Positions 1 to 13,900 of a stretch of DNA of 64,000 nt are shown in pieces; the first letter of the stretch is position 1, and each line of letters opens with the position of its first letter. The DNA is from Apis mellifera (Eukaryota > Arthropoda > Insecta > Hymenoptera > Apidae), in contig NC_037653.1 in NCBI RefSeq assembly GCF_003254395.2, forward strand, positions 3,038,001-3,102,000, read 5' to 3'. A program made the translations under genes and the position numbers. Under the pieces are notes generated by a model that was given only the letters and a program-made list of their open reading frames with translations, did not search any database and was not told the DNA's origin.

Positions 1-1585
1 GTTTAGAATAATATAGGTTAGAATAATCTTTCTCTAGATACGTTTGAGATTCAAAAAAATTTCTCTCTTTCCTTTTTCTCTCTCATAATATTTCATATTT
101 ATATATGATACAATATTATCAATCTTTTTCTCTCTTTTCTATTAACCATTTAATTTAAAAAAAACGTTTACATTTATAATAATTTTCGAAAAGAAAACTA
201 CATGTAGTATTTCATGATATTCTACCTTGTACGTATAATATACATATATATAAATATATGATGCGTAATAAATATTGTATAGTAATCGCACAATACTTCC
301 TGTTTGACTTGCCGTCTATAAATAAATATATTCCTATCGACTAAAAGGCGAAACGTTAATTATCGAAGACGAGCTAGCATTGAATGTTAGCGCAGGACAC
401 GTTCGGGAATCGTTCAAGCCTTTCTGTTCTCACGTGTATGCAAATGTTTTCCACGAAACAATTGTGACGAGAGAATCTAATCGACGTTTCTAGAATCATT
501 TCGAAATTTTCGAAAGACAATGAAGTAGAACAAACAACTGAATTTTTAACTATTAAATTGCGCGATAAATCTCTTTGTTTATTTTTTTTTCCAAAAACAT
601 TAAATATTGACAATTTTATGTATAACTTACGTCATCAACGTATATATACCATTTTGCTTTATGACTTCCTGCCATCTTTTGGATAACAACCAGCTTGTAA
701 TATTTTAAATATGATTGTAAAATATTTTTATTTCGACATATATTATTCCAAATTGAAATATTAATTTTTCCAAAAATTCGTATTTTTGATAATTGTAAAA
801 CAAAAAATTTTTAATTCATCAATACAATTGAATTTATTATGAAATTTATAATTTAATATATATGATTGAATTTCCATCTATTTATTAATTTAATTATTAA
901 TCTAATTAAATAAATGAGCATTGTCCAAACAATATTATTTTAAAAAATAATTTAAAATGCTTAACAACAAATCACTTAGTTTCAAAAGCTTTTAAATTGA
1001 CTATTTAGATGATGAATAAAGAGCAGATAAAAGTTTTTTCTCGTGGAACAGGTTGTATAAAGCTACCGTCTTTGTATCAGCTATACCCGACATCGAATTC
1101 CTTTCTTTATTTATTTCACTTGTTTCAACGTTCCTTTCCACGCTCGCGATCCTTTGAACGCATTCCTGCAATGTGTATTGTTTTACGAAACTACGTAGAA
1201 AACTACGTACGTAATAGATCGAGAAGAATCGAAATGATACTCGAGAAACGTTTCTACGTATTGCTCGATGCATTTCTCTTTCGCAGCTAACCGTTTTTAT
1301 CCGTTACACGCAAGAAAATTCCGCTCGAAATTACACCTCTTTGTTCCCTTTCTGAAGAATCGCAATTAAAAAGAAATTTAGGACAATATTGTGAAATAAA
1401 AATTTCTTCCTATGGTATATAAATAACTCGTCCCGAAATCTTTTCGCTTTAAATCACAGGATAAATAAACATTTCAATTTTTAAATCATATGTCCGATTT
1501 TCTTTCGAATTTTCCCTAATCCATATATTGGATATGCTTAATTAATATCGAAAACAAATTTTTGAATAATAATATATTTTTATAT
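1..1585. other. AT-rich noncoding DNA
   Basis: I see no gene here. The stretch is AT-rich with stop codons in every frame. Open frames of 60-95 codons at about 374-613 (minus) and 1001-1290 (both strands) have no recognisable domain and no splice-site context. Small GC-richer patches occur at 360-530 and 1120-1340. Confidence 0.6.
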
Positions 1586-2042
1586 ATTGTATAAATTGCG
1601 CGCGTATTATTCGCAGTTATTTTTCGCGCACGACAGGTTGAGAACCGTTAATCTAGGGAAGCACAAGAGCGAATCGCAAACGCCCTACGTTTGTAACACT
1701 TTCCATCGATCGAGCTGCACGAATCGCGGGGAAAAAGGTCGTGGCTCATTGTACGCCCCCTGTCTGTTCGTGTGTGAACTAACGGTTCAATGACACGTGG
1801 GAAATTTTCACAATCGAGGACGGTTCACCACGTGCACGAATATATGGGCTGCAGTCATGTTTTCCATCCTCTGTTACATTAAATTTCCATCGAATACAAA
1901 ATGGTCGAAAGCTATATTCGCTGGTTTGTTATATAGAAGCGAGTATTTTTTTCATTCGAACGACGACAGATCTTCGACGCGTGTTCGATTGAAATCGTAT
2001 ATACGAATAACACGCACATTCTACTGTTATTTCGTTTTGTCC

Positions 2043-2085
2043 TATATAAAAGGACTTGACCGAGCGCGTCAATTCGTTCACTTTG
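2043..2085 (+). promoter_or_regulatory. TATA box plus initiator-like site
   Basis: TATATAAAAGG lies at 2043-2053, and an initiator-like TTCACTTTG follows at 2077-2085. This puts a start about 30-35 bases downstream of the TATA box, as expected for a focused RNA polymerase II promoter on the plus strand. The surrounding islet is GC-rich. The product is unknown: the first downstream ATG (2133) opens only a 21-codon frame, so a noncoding RNA or a spliced gene whose later exons I did not recognise are both possible. Confidence 0.5.
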
Positions 2086-2132
2086 TATAGCATAATTGCT
2101 GGCGCTCCTATCAAAGGCCGAGTCGTTTAAAC

Positions 2133-2198
2133 ATGTTCGCGATGTCCTCGTACCGCCTCTTGTTGCACAATGTAGTCGCTCATAACTGGCGCTTATAG
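2133..2198 (+). other. Short ORF downstream of the TATA promoter
   Basis: This 21-codon frame starts at the first ATG after the predicted start site. It begins MFAMSSYRLL and stops at TAG 2196-2198. It has no recognisable motif. It could be an upstream ORF, the start of a spliced gene, or chance. Confidence 0.15.
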
Positions 2199-2250
2199 GA
2201 AAATAGCTTGGTTGATTTACGACTATGAAAAGCGGTCGCGGGATCCGCGG

Positions 2251-5200
2251 TCACAAAGCAATTTATATGTTGAAAGTTCAACTATAAATTCTATAATATT
2301 AATTCGTTATAAACTTACAACTTGACCGCGAACAACTCGGAATGCGTTAATCTAATTGGTTAATTTGACGAGATCTAATAATCTAATTTCGTATAAATAG
2401 ATATATATATATATATTGAAAAATATATCTAGAGATAAAATCATGCTTCGTTGCGTGTCAACGATGGAAATATTTCTGCAAAAGATATAAAATTTCAATT
2501 CATTTCATTTTTGCGGATTATGATGATCATGGAGAATAATAATAAGTAAAAGACGAACATCGAGAAATATAACCTCCAAATATTTGACCAATCTACGTTA
2601 TATTGTTTTCGATGTAATATTATTCATTTCATTGGATTCAAGGAAAATTCTCCTCAGGAATGATTTCCAATGATTTATACACGAAAAATTAATCATCTTG
2701 ATTATTATAACAAATATTTAATAAGTTAACAATTTAAAAAAAACATATGCTAATTATTCAAGAATTTCTTCGATTCCAGGTGAAATTGTTTCAAAAAAAT
2801 TGTGATATTTAGCTGATGAATACTTATACAAAATTCTTTTACAATTTATAAAAGTTTAACATATATCTAATCAATTTTTATAATTTGTTAATATAATTTA
2901 ATATAACTATGATGTCAAATATTATTAAGAAATATTTTCAATTGTCTTTGGAAATTAAAAAATTTAAAAAAATAATATAAATTATACGTTGAATCATGTC
3001 GAGAAAAAATGTTCAAGTCAGCGAATCATATAACGATTCGTTTGCGAATATTTACCAACGGTAGCTTAAGTAGATCGTTCGTAAAAGAATATAAATATAT
3101 GCCAAATATATATTTGTTAATTTAATCAGCTTTTATCAAACAATTTAGTCTTGTGATATTTGAAAAAGAGATAAGAAATAAAAGATTGAACAAAGTGAGA
3201 TTTCGACGAAAAGAAACAGAAGTAGAAAGAGCCAAAGACCTCGAAGGCTCGTGTGTCGTGGTTTTCGGTGAAAGCGGCCATTGTTCTTCTCGGTATGCGA
3301 GCAGTGAAAGAAACAAGACTTCGAGTTCATTTTGTAGTCTCGGTACGATTGCCGACGTCTGATCTTACCTCGCTATTTAATATTCAACCAATATAAAATT
3401 TATTTAATTTTATTCAAATTTTCATCTCTATAATAAATCGATTTCTAAATCTATTAGATATTAAATACGAATATATTACACAAACTAAAAATCACTTTTT
3501 TTTCTTTTTACTTATTAAATCTTTTTCAAATTTTATTATTAATTCAAAATGAGTGAGTGCTACAAATATTAAGAGTGTTATCATTCATATACTTTGATAG
3601 ATTTTTCTTTAAAAAATTTTCCAAGAGAATGAAATCTTAACCTAACTTTTAACCTAATAACCTAAATCTTAACCTAACTTATAATTTTATTTTATTTTTA
3701 TTTTAAATTTTTTTCTATTATTGATTATAAATTTTTAACTAATATATAATAAATATATATATATGTATGTATGAATGTATATGTTCAAAATTTAAATCTA
3801 AATTTAAATTTAAATTTAATAATAATATATAATATTTGCAATATTTTGCATACTATTTTGAAAAAGTATTTTACATTTTTTAGCATGATTTTTTACCATG
3901 CAAACAAACAATATTTTTATGTAAACATTTACGTTATAACCTAGCTAATAGAATTCTTACGTGTCAAAAGGATTTGTCACGTAAGTAAATATATAATTTC
4001 GCAGTTCATCTTTCGAAAAAAATTTTAAACTATTCATTATCGTGAAATGAAATATTATTAAGTATACATGTCGAAAATTGATATCTTTTGTTATTTTATC
4101 GACGCATAATTTTTCGTAAAACATGCTAAAGATTAATAAATATTTTTTACGAGCAATTATACGCAAGAGATAAGACAAAAGAAAGTTTAAAAATCTGGCG
4201 ATAGTTAAATCTGCATGTTGAATCGATGTAGAATATTCTGCGAGTGTTTCCGCGAAGTTTATCCTTTACGGATTAAATGAAATTTCCGGCTCGATGCCGA
4301 CTAATTCACCTGTTGACGCAACCTAAGCGAAAGTTTCCTTCGGGCAAGCGTTTCAATAATTACGACTAAATCAAGGGACGAAAACGTGAATTTTATCCTT
4401 ATATACAAACTTGAGGATATAATAATGCATAAATTCGAAGTTTTGCCAGAAGAGATTAGGTTAGGTTAGAATACTTTGAATCGGGATATATATATATATA
4501 TATAGTCGAAGACAAAACTCAAGGCGAGTCAATAAATTGCAAGAAGTTTCTTCTCTACGCGCATAGTAATCAAAGAACTTTACTGTGCTGTTCGTTCGTT
4601 GTTGCACAAAGGAAACTAATTTGCAATTCATGCCATGCTAGCCATGTCTCGTCGATCGCACTAAAACAGTCTCCTAATAAAAACACAGAAACTCTCGAAC
4701 GTGTGGCTTCGATCGTGTGGCGATTGGATATCGTGTTTCAAGCTCTTTTTATAAAAACTTCACTATACGGAGAATTTTCGAGCTCCTTTAGAAGAAAATA
4801 ATTCGTACTCGTTGCACACGTTTCTTCATATTAGATATACATAAGAAAGGGTAGGACGAAATGAACGAAAATGTTGGTTTAATAGAAAGTAAAAAATTAT
4901 TAACAATTTTTAAGCGCGTTTTATTTTACGTTTTATTTTAAATATTTATAAAAGGAATTTTAATAATTCGTACTTGTAATTAAGTCCTTTGCGTAATATA
5001 TACTCGTACGATACTTACGTAAATACAAGGACATAGCTCGCGGTAACGAGCGATATTCTCTTAATGTATTGATTGCCGATGAATGTAATGAATACACGTG
5101 ATTTTCAGATAATGTAAAAAAGCTGTTTCTATATATCTGTTTCTATTATTTAAAAACGTGATAACATTTTATTTTCACATTGAATTTTCTTTTAATTTTA

Positions 5201-8200
5201 TTAACTTAACCTAAAATTTTTAATCAATACTATTATATATATATTAATAAAAATTTCAGTTCGACGGATTTTTAACGAATTTTGACGAATAAGATAAATT
5301 TTTAAGATATTGAAATTATAATTATATAATATTCTTTAAATACTTGAATAAGATTTTATATAAAACGCATTTCAAAATTTTAATTTATGGTATTTATCTA
5401 TGAAAATAAAATTCAAATTTTACGAAAAAATGATATATGATAATATAATATGATACTATCTCTTGATTTAATAAATTAAGTTATAATATTAATATAATAA
5501 TTATTAATTGTCATTAATTATAAATCATTCGTGAAGGTCGTTATATAAGATTGCTTAAAATTATATATCAATCAGTCATAATAGCTAATTGTATTAATTG
5601 CACTCCAGCTGCACGTCAAAACAAACATGAAATGTGAAATGGCTTCATCAATTATTCGAGCGGTTGATCGATATATATATATATATATAAAAATAACAAG
5701 AACAAATTCAGTTATCTATAGATGATAAAACAGCTAATGTTAATAGTATATATATGTATGTAACGCTATGCCGTATATTCGTATTTAGTAAATGTACGAA
5801 TTAAAATCATCGTGTTAATGATAATAATAATAATATCACCGATCAGGCAAGACAACACGAAACGATAATCTCTTTAATAGGCGCTCAATTAATGCTAATT
5901 GTCCTTAAGTCTTTGAAATGTATTCACCTTATTCCATGTAGCAATCTTTTGTAATTATTGTAATTTATCCTGCTTTTTTTATTTTTTACATTTTTAACAA
6001 AAGTATTCAGATTCGATTTAATTCAACGATTTCTCGAATGTTATAAAAGAAAAATTATTTTATCGAGATTATTTATTTATTTTTTAATTCTTTTCTTAAT
6101 ATTTGTAAAAAATATCAATAAATAATAGATTGCAAATTTTTATACGAAAATAAAAATTTATATGAAAATATAAATGTTTTTAATATTATACACGTTTTAC
6201 ATATTTTACGTAAACAACAAATACGTACATATTGCATAATGCTGAATTAAAGAGTGACTTAATCAGGCATCCGCTTGAAGCATTGAATTATAATTAACCG
6301 AGTACAACAGATGTTTAATTGTTTAATTTATATTTCGAATATATTATATATCAAATCTTATGTTTCAAACATAATACAATACAATAGAACACTGTTGTTT
6401 TTCTTATCGTTTCACTGTTGTTTTCTTATCACGTTTTTTACTATATTTTCTGCCCGTTTAATTATCACACTAATCAATTTTTAAAAAGTATTTTTCTTTA
6501 AATCCGAATGAATTTATATATATACATATTGCAACAGATTCTGAAATAAAGAAAACAAAGAAATTTGATTAAATTATAAATGTAATAAGAGATCATTATT
6601 ATATATAAAGAAAAACTATTAAATTCGAGAGATAAAATTAGCAAAACAATATTTGTAATCTTTCTTTTCTTTTCTATATTAAGGGCTACCGCTTTCTAAC
6701 ATTTCACTTACATTGAAATTTTATACCAGTTTGCGAGATATCTATTTCCTATTGAAATCGATTCTTGAGCACGGCAACGCTGTCAAGTGAAAAATAACCA
6801 CGCAACAAAAGGGAATCCGAGTATCGAAGCATTTAATTTTTCAATAAAAAAAAAAATATAATTTGTCACAGTGAAAGCGGTGAAAGTAAAATAGATAAAT
6901 GGACCAAAACGATTTTCAACGATATTATCTAGTTTTTATTACGTTTAATAAGATGAAAAAAAAAATGAAAAAAAATTTTTTTCTGAAATATTTATAAAAA
7001 CCATATTATCATTAATTTCAATTCTTAATTAAAAGAGATTACATTTTTTCAATTTTGACTATTTCATTCTAACTTTTTTTTTATCTTTTTGAAATACGTC
7101 TATTTTTACAAATATATCGAATCTATCAAAACAGATCAAACATAACCTTCAAATGATTTATTTCGAGCTATGATAATAGATATGAGAAAAATTTTAAAAA
7201 TTAACAATCGGAATAATTTTGAAAAAATCGATATTCTTTAATATTATGTTCGACAAAAAACTAAAAAATAAGTTAAAATAAATATAGATGTAAAAAAAAT
7301 TAATATTTTTGTCAAATAATAACAAAAGTTTTTTCAATTCTTTTGCAATTATAATAAAATATATATATATAAAATGTTTAAAAAGTATTCTCAAAATAAA
7401 TTTGCCAAACAAATAAATGCAATAGATTTGCACGTGCAATGAACTAATACGAACTTCCTCTCCTCTAAATGCAGTTGACTCGTGCTGCAAAATACAATCA
7501 CACAATCGAATGGAAGTAATTGTATGTAGGTATACAAGTAAACTCCATTTGAATTCCATTTGACAAAGGCTTTTGTCAGTAACGAGATCGATGAGGCGAC
7601 ACACCAACGTGATCAACGTGAATATCACTTACGTTGATTACCGAGCGCGTATCAACCGATTAGAACCGCGTTACAATAACTAGAGTTGAACGAAAAGGGT
7701 TATGCTTTTTCATCCTTTCAGAATATGATTATAAATTATCGAAGAAATTCAAAATTTTTACGATCAAAATTTTCGAGATTAAATTTTAAATACGAATAGG
7801 ACGAAGGAAATTTTAACAATTATTTTATATATATATATATATAATTAAAATATAAGATTGGAATTATTTTCAATTTTGCTTTCCCAAGTCTCTCTCGGCA
7901 ATGGTAGCATAGAAGGTTAATCGTTACACGGTCTATTTCACGGACAAAGAGAAACTATTTTTAAGAAACGAAAGTCAAATACATCAATGGTTTATTGCAC
8001 AAATATATTTTTGTGAAATTTGAATTTTTATATCACAAGTAATTTTTGATTGTTCTTTTAAACAGCTGTATATAAAGTTTTTCTGTTTAAAAATTAAGCA
8101 AGATTATCTTTTTTAAATAATGAAATTATCAAAATATTTAATCAAATTACTAATTATTCTGTTATCAAGATTATTGTTATTATTATATTACAGATTCAGT

Positions 8201-10290
8201 TATTCTGTCTATAAAAATACAATAAAATATTTCTTTTATTGCTAATTAAATATTTATATAAAATAATGAATACAATGCAAAAAGTGTTTATTTAAATTAC
8301 AAAATACAATATTCTTTCCTACAAAGTATAATATTTGCAAAGCATATTATCAACATATCTCTGAATTTTAATTTATTCCTTATTTCAATTCATTGATTGT
8401 GATATTATTTCTTCTGTATTAATGCATCTGTATTAATGATCAAGCTAGTAGTAACTTGTGAAAATATTAAAGAATAATTCACTTGAGGAGAAGTGAATGC
8501 ATTGGAAGTAGCTTGTCGGAATGAAACATGAAAAACATTGATACCAATGCAGTTGGAACAATGATTGTAAACCATGTTGTAGAGCATAGGGGATTACGAC
8601 AAACGTATTGGAATGTATGTCACGCATATAGAACGCATAATCTTTATCGAGAGCACGAACGTATGTATTTGTAGCCTTGATTTAACCTTCCATTTATGTT
8701 CGTGTATTTTTATCACCTGTTTTCTCACAAGATTGTTCGCTTTCATTGCAAACGTAGAACCAACGTATACAAGTATCGTTAAAATTCATATAAAAAAAAA
8801 AAAAAAAGATAACAAAATAAGTAAATTTTTTAATTATATAAATAATAATGAATAAATCTCAAATAACGACTCGATTTTTGATTTTTATTGAAATTCATGA
8901 AATTGATATCTGAAATTTTGTAATCTCAAAGTTTATTTTTTTTCTTTTAAGAAATATTAATTTTTTTAAAATCTTAACAAATATCAATATCGTAACAAAA
9001 ATTTTATAATTTTTAGATTTCAAATTTTAAATATAAATTCATTTGGATTATCATTAATTATTTATCATTAAATATTTATTTTATAGAAAAAATAATGGAG
9101 AAAAATTTTATTATAAAACGATAAAAAATTATATTAAGTGCACGCTAAAAAAAAAGATTTTCAACCCATTCAAATTTCTATCGAAAAAATTTTAAAATTC
9201 AAAAAAAAAATGGCATCGAACGATCCCATTGGTTAAAATATTTTGTATGATATTGTAAAGCGGAACGCAGGGCAGCAAACTTTCGGTAGGAAAAGCCCTA
9301 ACGTATCATTTGACAGTTTACTTCCCTCGCGCTTTCTTCTTTTCTACGAATAATTATATACCAAACAAATTCTAAGCCGATTACTTTTCAATTATTTTAA
9401 TCAAATTTAAAAAGTGTAACGAACTTAATAGATTTAATTTGAAAAATATTTTGTCAATTGAAAAAAAATTTCCCTATTATGAAGAAACAAAGTTGAATAA
9501 AAAAAAAAATATATGTACGTATTCATTGTTGGTATAATTTACGAAGATATCAATTTTTTCGAGATATAGTTAGCTGTGACGTAACACATAAGAGTTGAAA
9601 GACTTTATTCAAAGTATTATGCAATTTCATTCCATCGTTGACTTTAATTAAATCTTGAATCATATGCGGATGTCAAATGTTTTTCAATTAATCGCCGAAA
9701 AAAAAAGATTTTCTATCTCGAAATTACCATCGGGAAATTATAATAGAAACAACAATGAGTAAATTATCTTTCTTCTTTGCATTACTCATTGAAATTATCT
9801 TACGAGCGATTTATTAATTTCGTTTATATTTAATTGTGCATGAAACGAGGTCAACGTCGGATTACTTAGTCATAACAGATGTTACGCGATCGCGAGATCG
9901 CAAGAGGGATGATTAAGCGCGATACTTAATACGATACTTATCCACAATGTGGTTGATCCATTATTCGCACTAATATAGAAGAGACAAGTATGCAAGACAC
10001 GATCCAATCAAACGTAATCAGGAGGGCCATCCACGAAACGAACACTTAATGACGATATAAAATGGAACACGTGGGTGTTCATTTCGGACTGCTGCGCCCT
10101 CTTCGAAATTTCTCCAATATTTTTGTATCTTCTTCAAACTTATATATGAAATGTTTTTTTCTTTGATCAATCATATTTCAGATAAAAAATATAATTTTCG
10201 ATATTCAACTATGTTATATCGATTAATTAATAATAATATATAAATATTAAAATATCGTTAAGATAAATAGAATATATGTTAAATACCAAT
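2251..10290. other. AT-rich intergenic or intronic DNA
   Basis: No gene was recognised across about 8 kb. Contents include TA runs (2399-2417, 4488-4502, about 5671-5688, about 7830-7845), a CCTAA-rich stretch (3639-3680), TTAGGTTAGGTTAG (4456-4469), homopolymer A and T tracts, and moderately GC-richer patches at about 4200-4360, 4540-4760, 7430-7690 and 9850-10090. The 144-codon minus frame at 7194-7628 is dominated by AAT/ATA codons beyond its first third and has no family signature. Confidence 0.5.
4456..4469 (+). repeat. Interstitial TTAGG repeats
   Basis: TTAGGTTAGGTTAG is almost three units of the insect telomere repeat. Similar short tracts occur at 3639-3680 (as CCTAA), 26795-26816 and 57905-57914, all far from a chromosome end as far as the window shows. 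Confidence 0.7.
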
Positions 10291-10305
10291 GAAACATCGA
10301 TAACT

Positions 10306-10313
10306 TATCGATA
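10306..10313. promoter_or_regulatory. TATCGATA box (DRE-like)
   Basis: This is a perfect palindromic TATCGATA, the core bound by DREF/BEAF-type factors in Drosophila, with a second ATCGATAA at about 10296. It lies 150 bases before a GC-rich islet that ends with another TATCGATA (10895-10902), so it may flag a promoter or a domain boundary. Function is inferred from the motif only. Confidence 0.3.
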
Positions 10314-10419
10314 ATCGGTATTTAAATCTGTAATTTCCAAATTTTTATTATTATTTTAGAGATCTTTAAATACGAAAGATCTGTATTTCAAAAAGAAAAA
10401 AAAAATGAAAGTCACCAAG

Positions 10420-10920
10420 TGTCGCGGCAAAATGTGTTTCCGATCAATTCCACGGAGGTAGCGGCATGTGGCGAAGGTGTAGATTTACCGAAGGAAGCAG
10501 CTTAAAAGACCGTCTATTGTGGGTATTCATAACGTGCGTTGCACCGATCGTCGAGGAACACGATATAGGATTATGTCGTGTTACAGACATATTGAACGCG
10601 ATATACGTCGCAGAAACCGGATACGTGCGGGCGCGTGTACGCATCTTCGTGTCGCTTCGCGAATATACGCTCTTACTTTGCGTACTTGCTTGTGCTACCA
10701 ATGACAAAAAAAGTACCGCGCCAGCAGAGACACACACGTGCTTTCCTATGCGCGCGCACAGAGAACAGTTTGCACACGACCACAAAACTAGCTTGAATCC
10801 TTCTTTCCTTCTTTCTTTTCGCGCTTTCTCCTTCCTTTCATTTTTTCCACTATTCGCGCCACGTGTCTCCGCCCTTGAACGCCCTTTCTCTCTCTATCGA
10901 TATTCTTTCAACTTTTGATA
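10420..10920. other. GC/CpG-rich islet with overlapping open frames
   Basis: About 500 bases are strongly enriched in CpG compared with their surroundings. Open frames of 150 codons (plus, 10466-10918) and 113 codons (minus, 10444-10785) overlap here. They are antiparallel and neither shows a domain, so at most one can be real and the composition alone may explain both. The plus frame begins MWRRCRFTEG and ends in a serine/phenylalanine-rich tail. An E-box CACGTG (about 10860) and TATCGATA (10895-10902) suit a promoter or 5' exon. Confidence 0.3.
10895..10902. promoter_or_regulatory. TATCGATA box (DRE-like)
   Basis: This is a second perfect TATCGATA, at the right edge of the GC-rich islet, preceded by a CT-rich run (CTTTCTCTCTC). 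Such motifs are frequent in housekeeping promoters and insulator sites of insects. The assignment rests on the motif. Confidence 0.3.
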
Positions 10921-13900
10921 CATCTTTTTTTGATGTAGCTCAGAAAAATATTATTTAATTTATTTGTGATAAATAATTCTCGAGTAATGCGTGCCTCAAA
11001 ATTTTTTTATTACAACACATTATCGAATAACCGCACTTCCTTATCTTTCTGTATTTAAAACAACAGATAACAAATAATTTATAATTTCATAAAGATCTAT
11101 TTTTATAAATATCGAATATTTCTCAAACATTTTTTGTGATTCTGATAATAAAACTTGATTCTTAAATTTATTCTAGTTTCAGATTATTTTTATAATTAAT
11201 CCTTAAAAAAAAATCAAAAACTGAAAACTATGCTTTTTTTTTTATTCCTTGAACATTTACTTTTACAAAAGTAAATTGAAATTGACATTTATTATTTCTT
11301 GTTTGGAAAAAAATATTGAAGAAAAATAAATTTTATATTCTAAAGATATTTAACATAATTTTAAGAAAACTAAAATAATAAAAATTTAGTATTAATTATT
11401 TGATTACTATTTAAAAAACATGCTCCTTTCGTATAAAATTATTATTATTATAATTTCTTAATTTAAATTTGTTATGTGTCCAAATATTTTTATAAAATTT
11501 ACATTTTTCGAAATTCTTTTAATATTTAAACAATGGTTTATAATAAGACAAATATTATTTATTTTTGGCATCTATACATAATATATTTCAATATATTGAA
11601 AAATACTTTATCTATATCTATAATAAATATAAAACATTAAATTTAATTTAAATTTATAATCGAAGGTTAATTAAGATTTTTGTAATTCTTTGTATAAATA
11701 AAATGTAATTGCATAATGTCAAAAGATTTATATATATATATATATATTATAATATCAAAAGTTTTCTATTTCGAACGCGATGAATAATGTTAATCCAAAA
11801 AATTAATTCAAATAAAACATTGAACTTTCCGTGTAATATGATGAAAAATATAATTCACTAATTAATCTCACAATTCAAAATTTATTTAATAATTCTATTA
11901 GGCTATCATTGTATAAATCACAATACAATGGGACAAATATAAAAATCAAAAAGAATATATTAAATTCAATTCCGAAAAAATTCAAAAAATTCACAAGAAA
12001 AAAAAAGAAATAAATCAATAATATTTTTAAAAAATTAAATTGGATATGTTAATGTTATAATATTTATGATCTCATAAAATAAAATAATTATCAAAAAAAA
12101 ATCTAACTTATAAAAATATACAAATATTATATGCTACAGATAGCAGAGATTTTATTTAATCGATTTATATTTATATTTTTATTTAATATATTTATAAAAT
12201 AAATAAATATTAAGTACAAAACAATAATATTAAATACTAATGTACAATTTTTTTTGGATTTTTATCGATTAAATTCTTCAAAATTCTACTAATTAAATCG
12301 ATATAAATAGAGCAATGTGATATAATCGAAAGAACAATTACGATCAAAATTCTACGATAATGAACGAATTTAAAATTATTTCTTTCGAATCTATGCTTGT
12401 TATATAAATACATACAATTACAGCCAATTGAAATAAAACGAATGTCTTTTTTCACCGGTAGAACAGTAACATACTGATGTAAAGGGTCCCACTGTTGCTT
12501 AATTGTTCCCTATAACCTTGAAAAGAGCGTGCGTGCGCTGCCTGATCGAGAGAAGAGTGGGTTGCTTGGAAAGTGCAATCCTGCTTTTCTATCTTCGCTA
12601 AGAGGATTGTTCATATTTTGCAGTTCTTTGTGTTGACAATTTCGACTTGTTTCATGGGAGTATTCACTCGTCACGCCTTCTCCACTTCGTTCCAATCGAG
12701 GACCGTATAACGACCCTGTCATTGATTGTCGCTGTGAAACCACTTGAAACAAACTATACTACCGTCACTTGTGTATATGCTAACTTTTTATTTTGACAAA
12801 AGTTCCAAGAAAATCAAGTTTTCGAGAATCAAGTCACAAAAAAATAATATCAATAAATCAAGTTACCGCTATTATTGTCTTGATATATCACAACATGAAA
12901 ATTTTTATATATGATTCCACTTTACGAAATAGATTCATCACGATTTTTATTTATCTCATATACGCTATATATTATCGATCAAAAATTTAAAATCATTTTT
13001 ACAATTGGTTATTTTGAAAATGATTTTTTTTTGTTATTTTATTATTAATTTCGTTATTAATTAAATATCAATAATATTTTATTTAATAGCTACATCGAAA
13101 AGTTGCAGAGAAAAAACCGAAAGAGATTTTGAGGTTATAAATTTTAAATTTAATTTTTTATTCAATTCTTGAATTCACGAAATATGTTAGTGATTTCAAA
13201 TTTTTAATCGATATAAATACTTTTGCTTTTTAAGGGAAAGAATTAAATTTTTATTATGATTTTATTGATATTTATTTATCTTTAAGTTGAAAGATAGATA
13301 TTTATTCTACAATATTTATACGTTAATTAGAAATTTAATTTTTTCATTGATTACTACTGTTAAGAAAGATATAATATTTTATAAATACATAATATTTTAT
13401 TGCTTGAATAAGAAATGTAAATAATGTTGATTATACAATAATTTATTGACTTTTTCGAATAGACTGTAATTATAATTTGCACTAAATCTAATTTTATCAA
13501 GATGTGAACAAGATTAAATAGTTAATAACAGTTTAATATAATATTTGATAAGATGAAGAAATAATTAGATGATTAATATTTGCTAATATTATTTGTTTAT
13601 TACAGATAGAATTATGCATGAAAAAATATCATGAAAATATTATTATATAGAAGGAAAAGAAATAAAGAAAAGACATAATGTCTTGGCTATCTAATTATAA
13701 TTGTACATATAAGATAGAAAAATTTGCTGAAATTATTAAAAAAAAGTAAGAAATATTATCTGATTTTAATGACTTTCGTATTACAACATATTATATATAC
13801 TACTTTCATGATTTAATAAAATTAATGTAATATATTGCGACTGAATAATATAAACAATTATATAAAAACAGGAACAAAATGCTTTCTTATAAAAAAAAAA

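Larger units (their letters stand above)
1586..2250. other. GC-richer islet with a TATA promoter
   Basis: This stretch is clearly richer in G, C and CpG than its flanks, which in AT-rich insect genomes usually marks a promoter or an exon. It includes a canonical TATA element and initiator near 2043-2083. Open frames of 61-97 codons on both strands look like by-products of the base composition; none is recognisable. Confidence 0.45.

Noticed and set aside
7194..7628. 144-codon minus-strand open frame
   Set aside because: Its latter two thirds are AT-codon runs (I, F, Y, N, K, L) typical of noncoding AT-rich DNA; no domain, no splice context.
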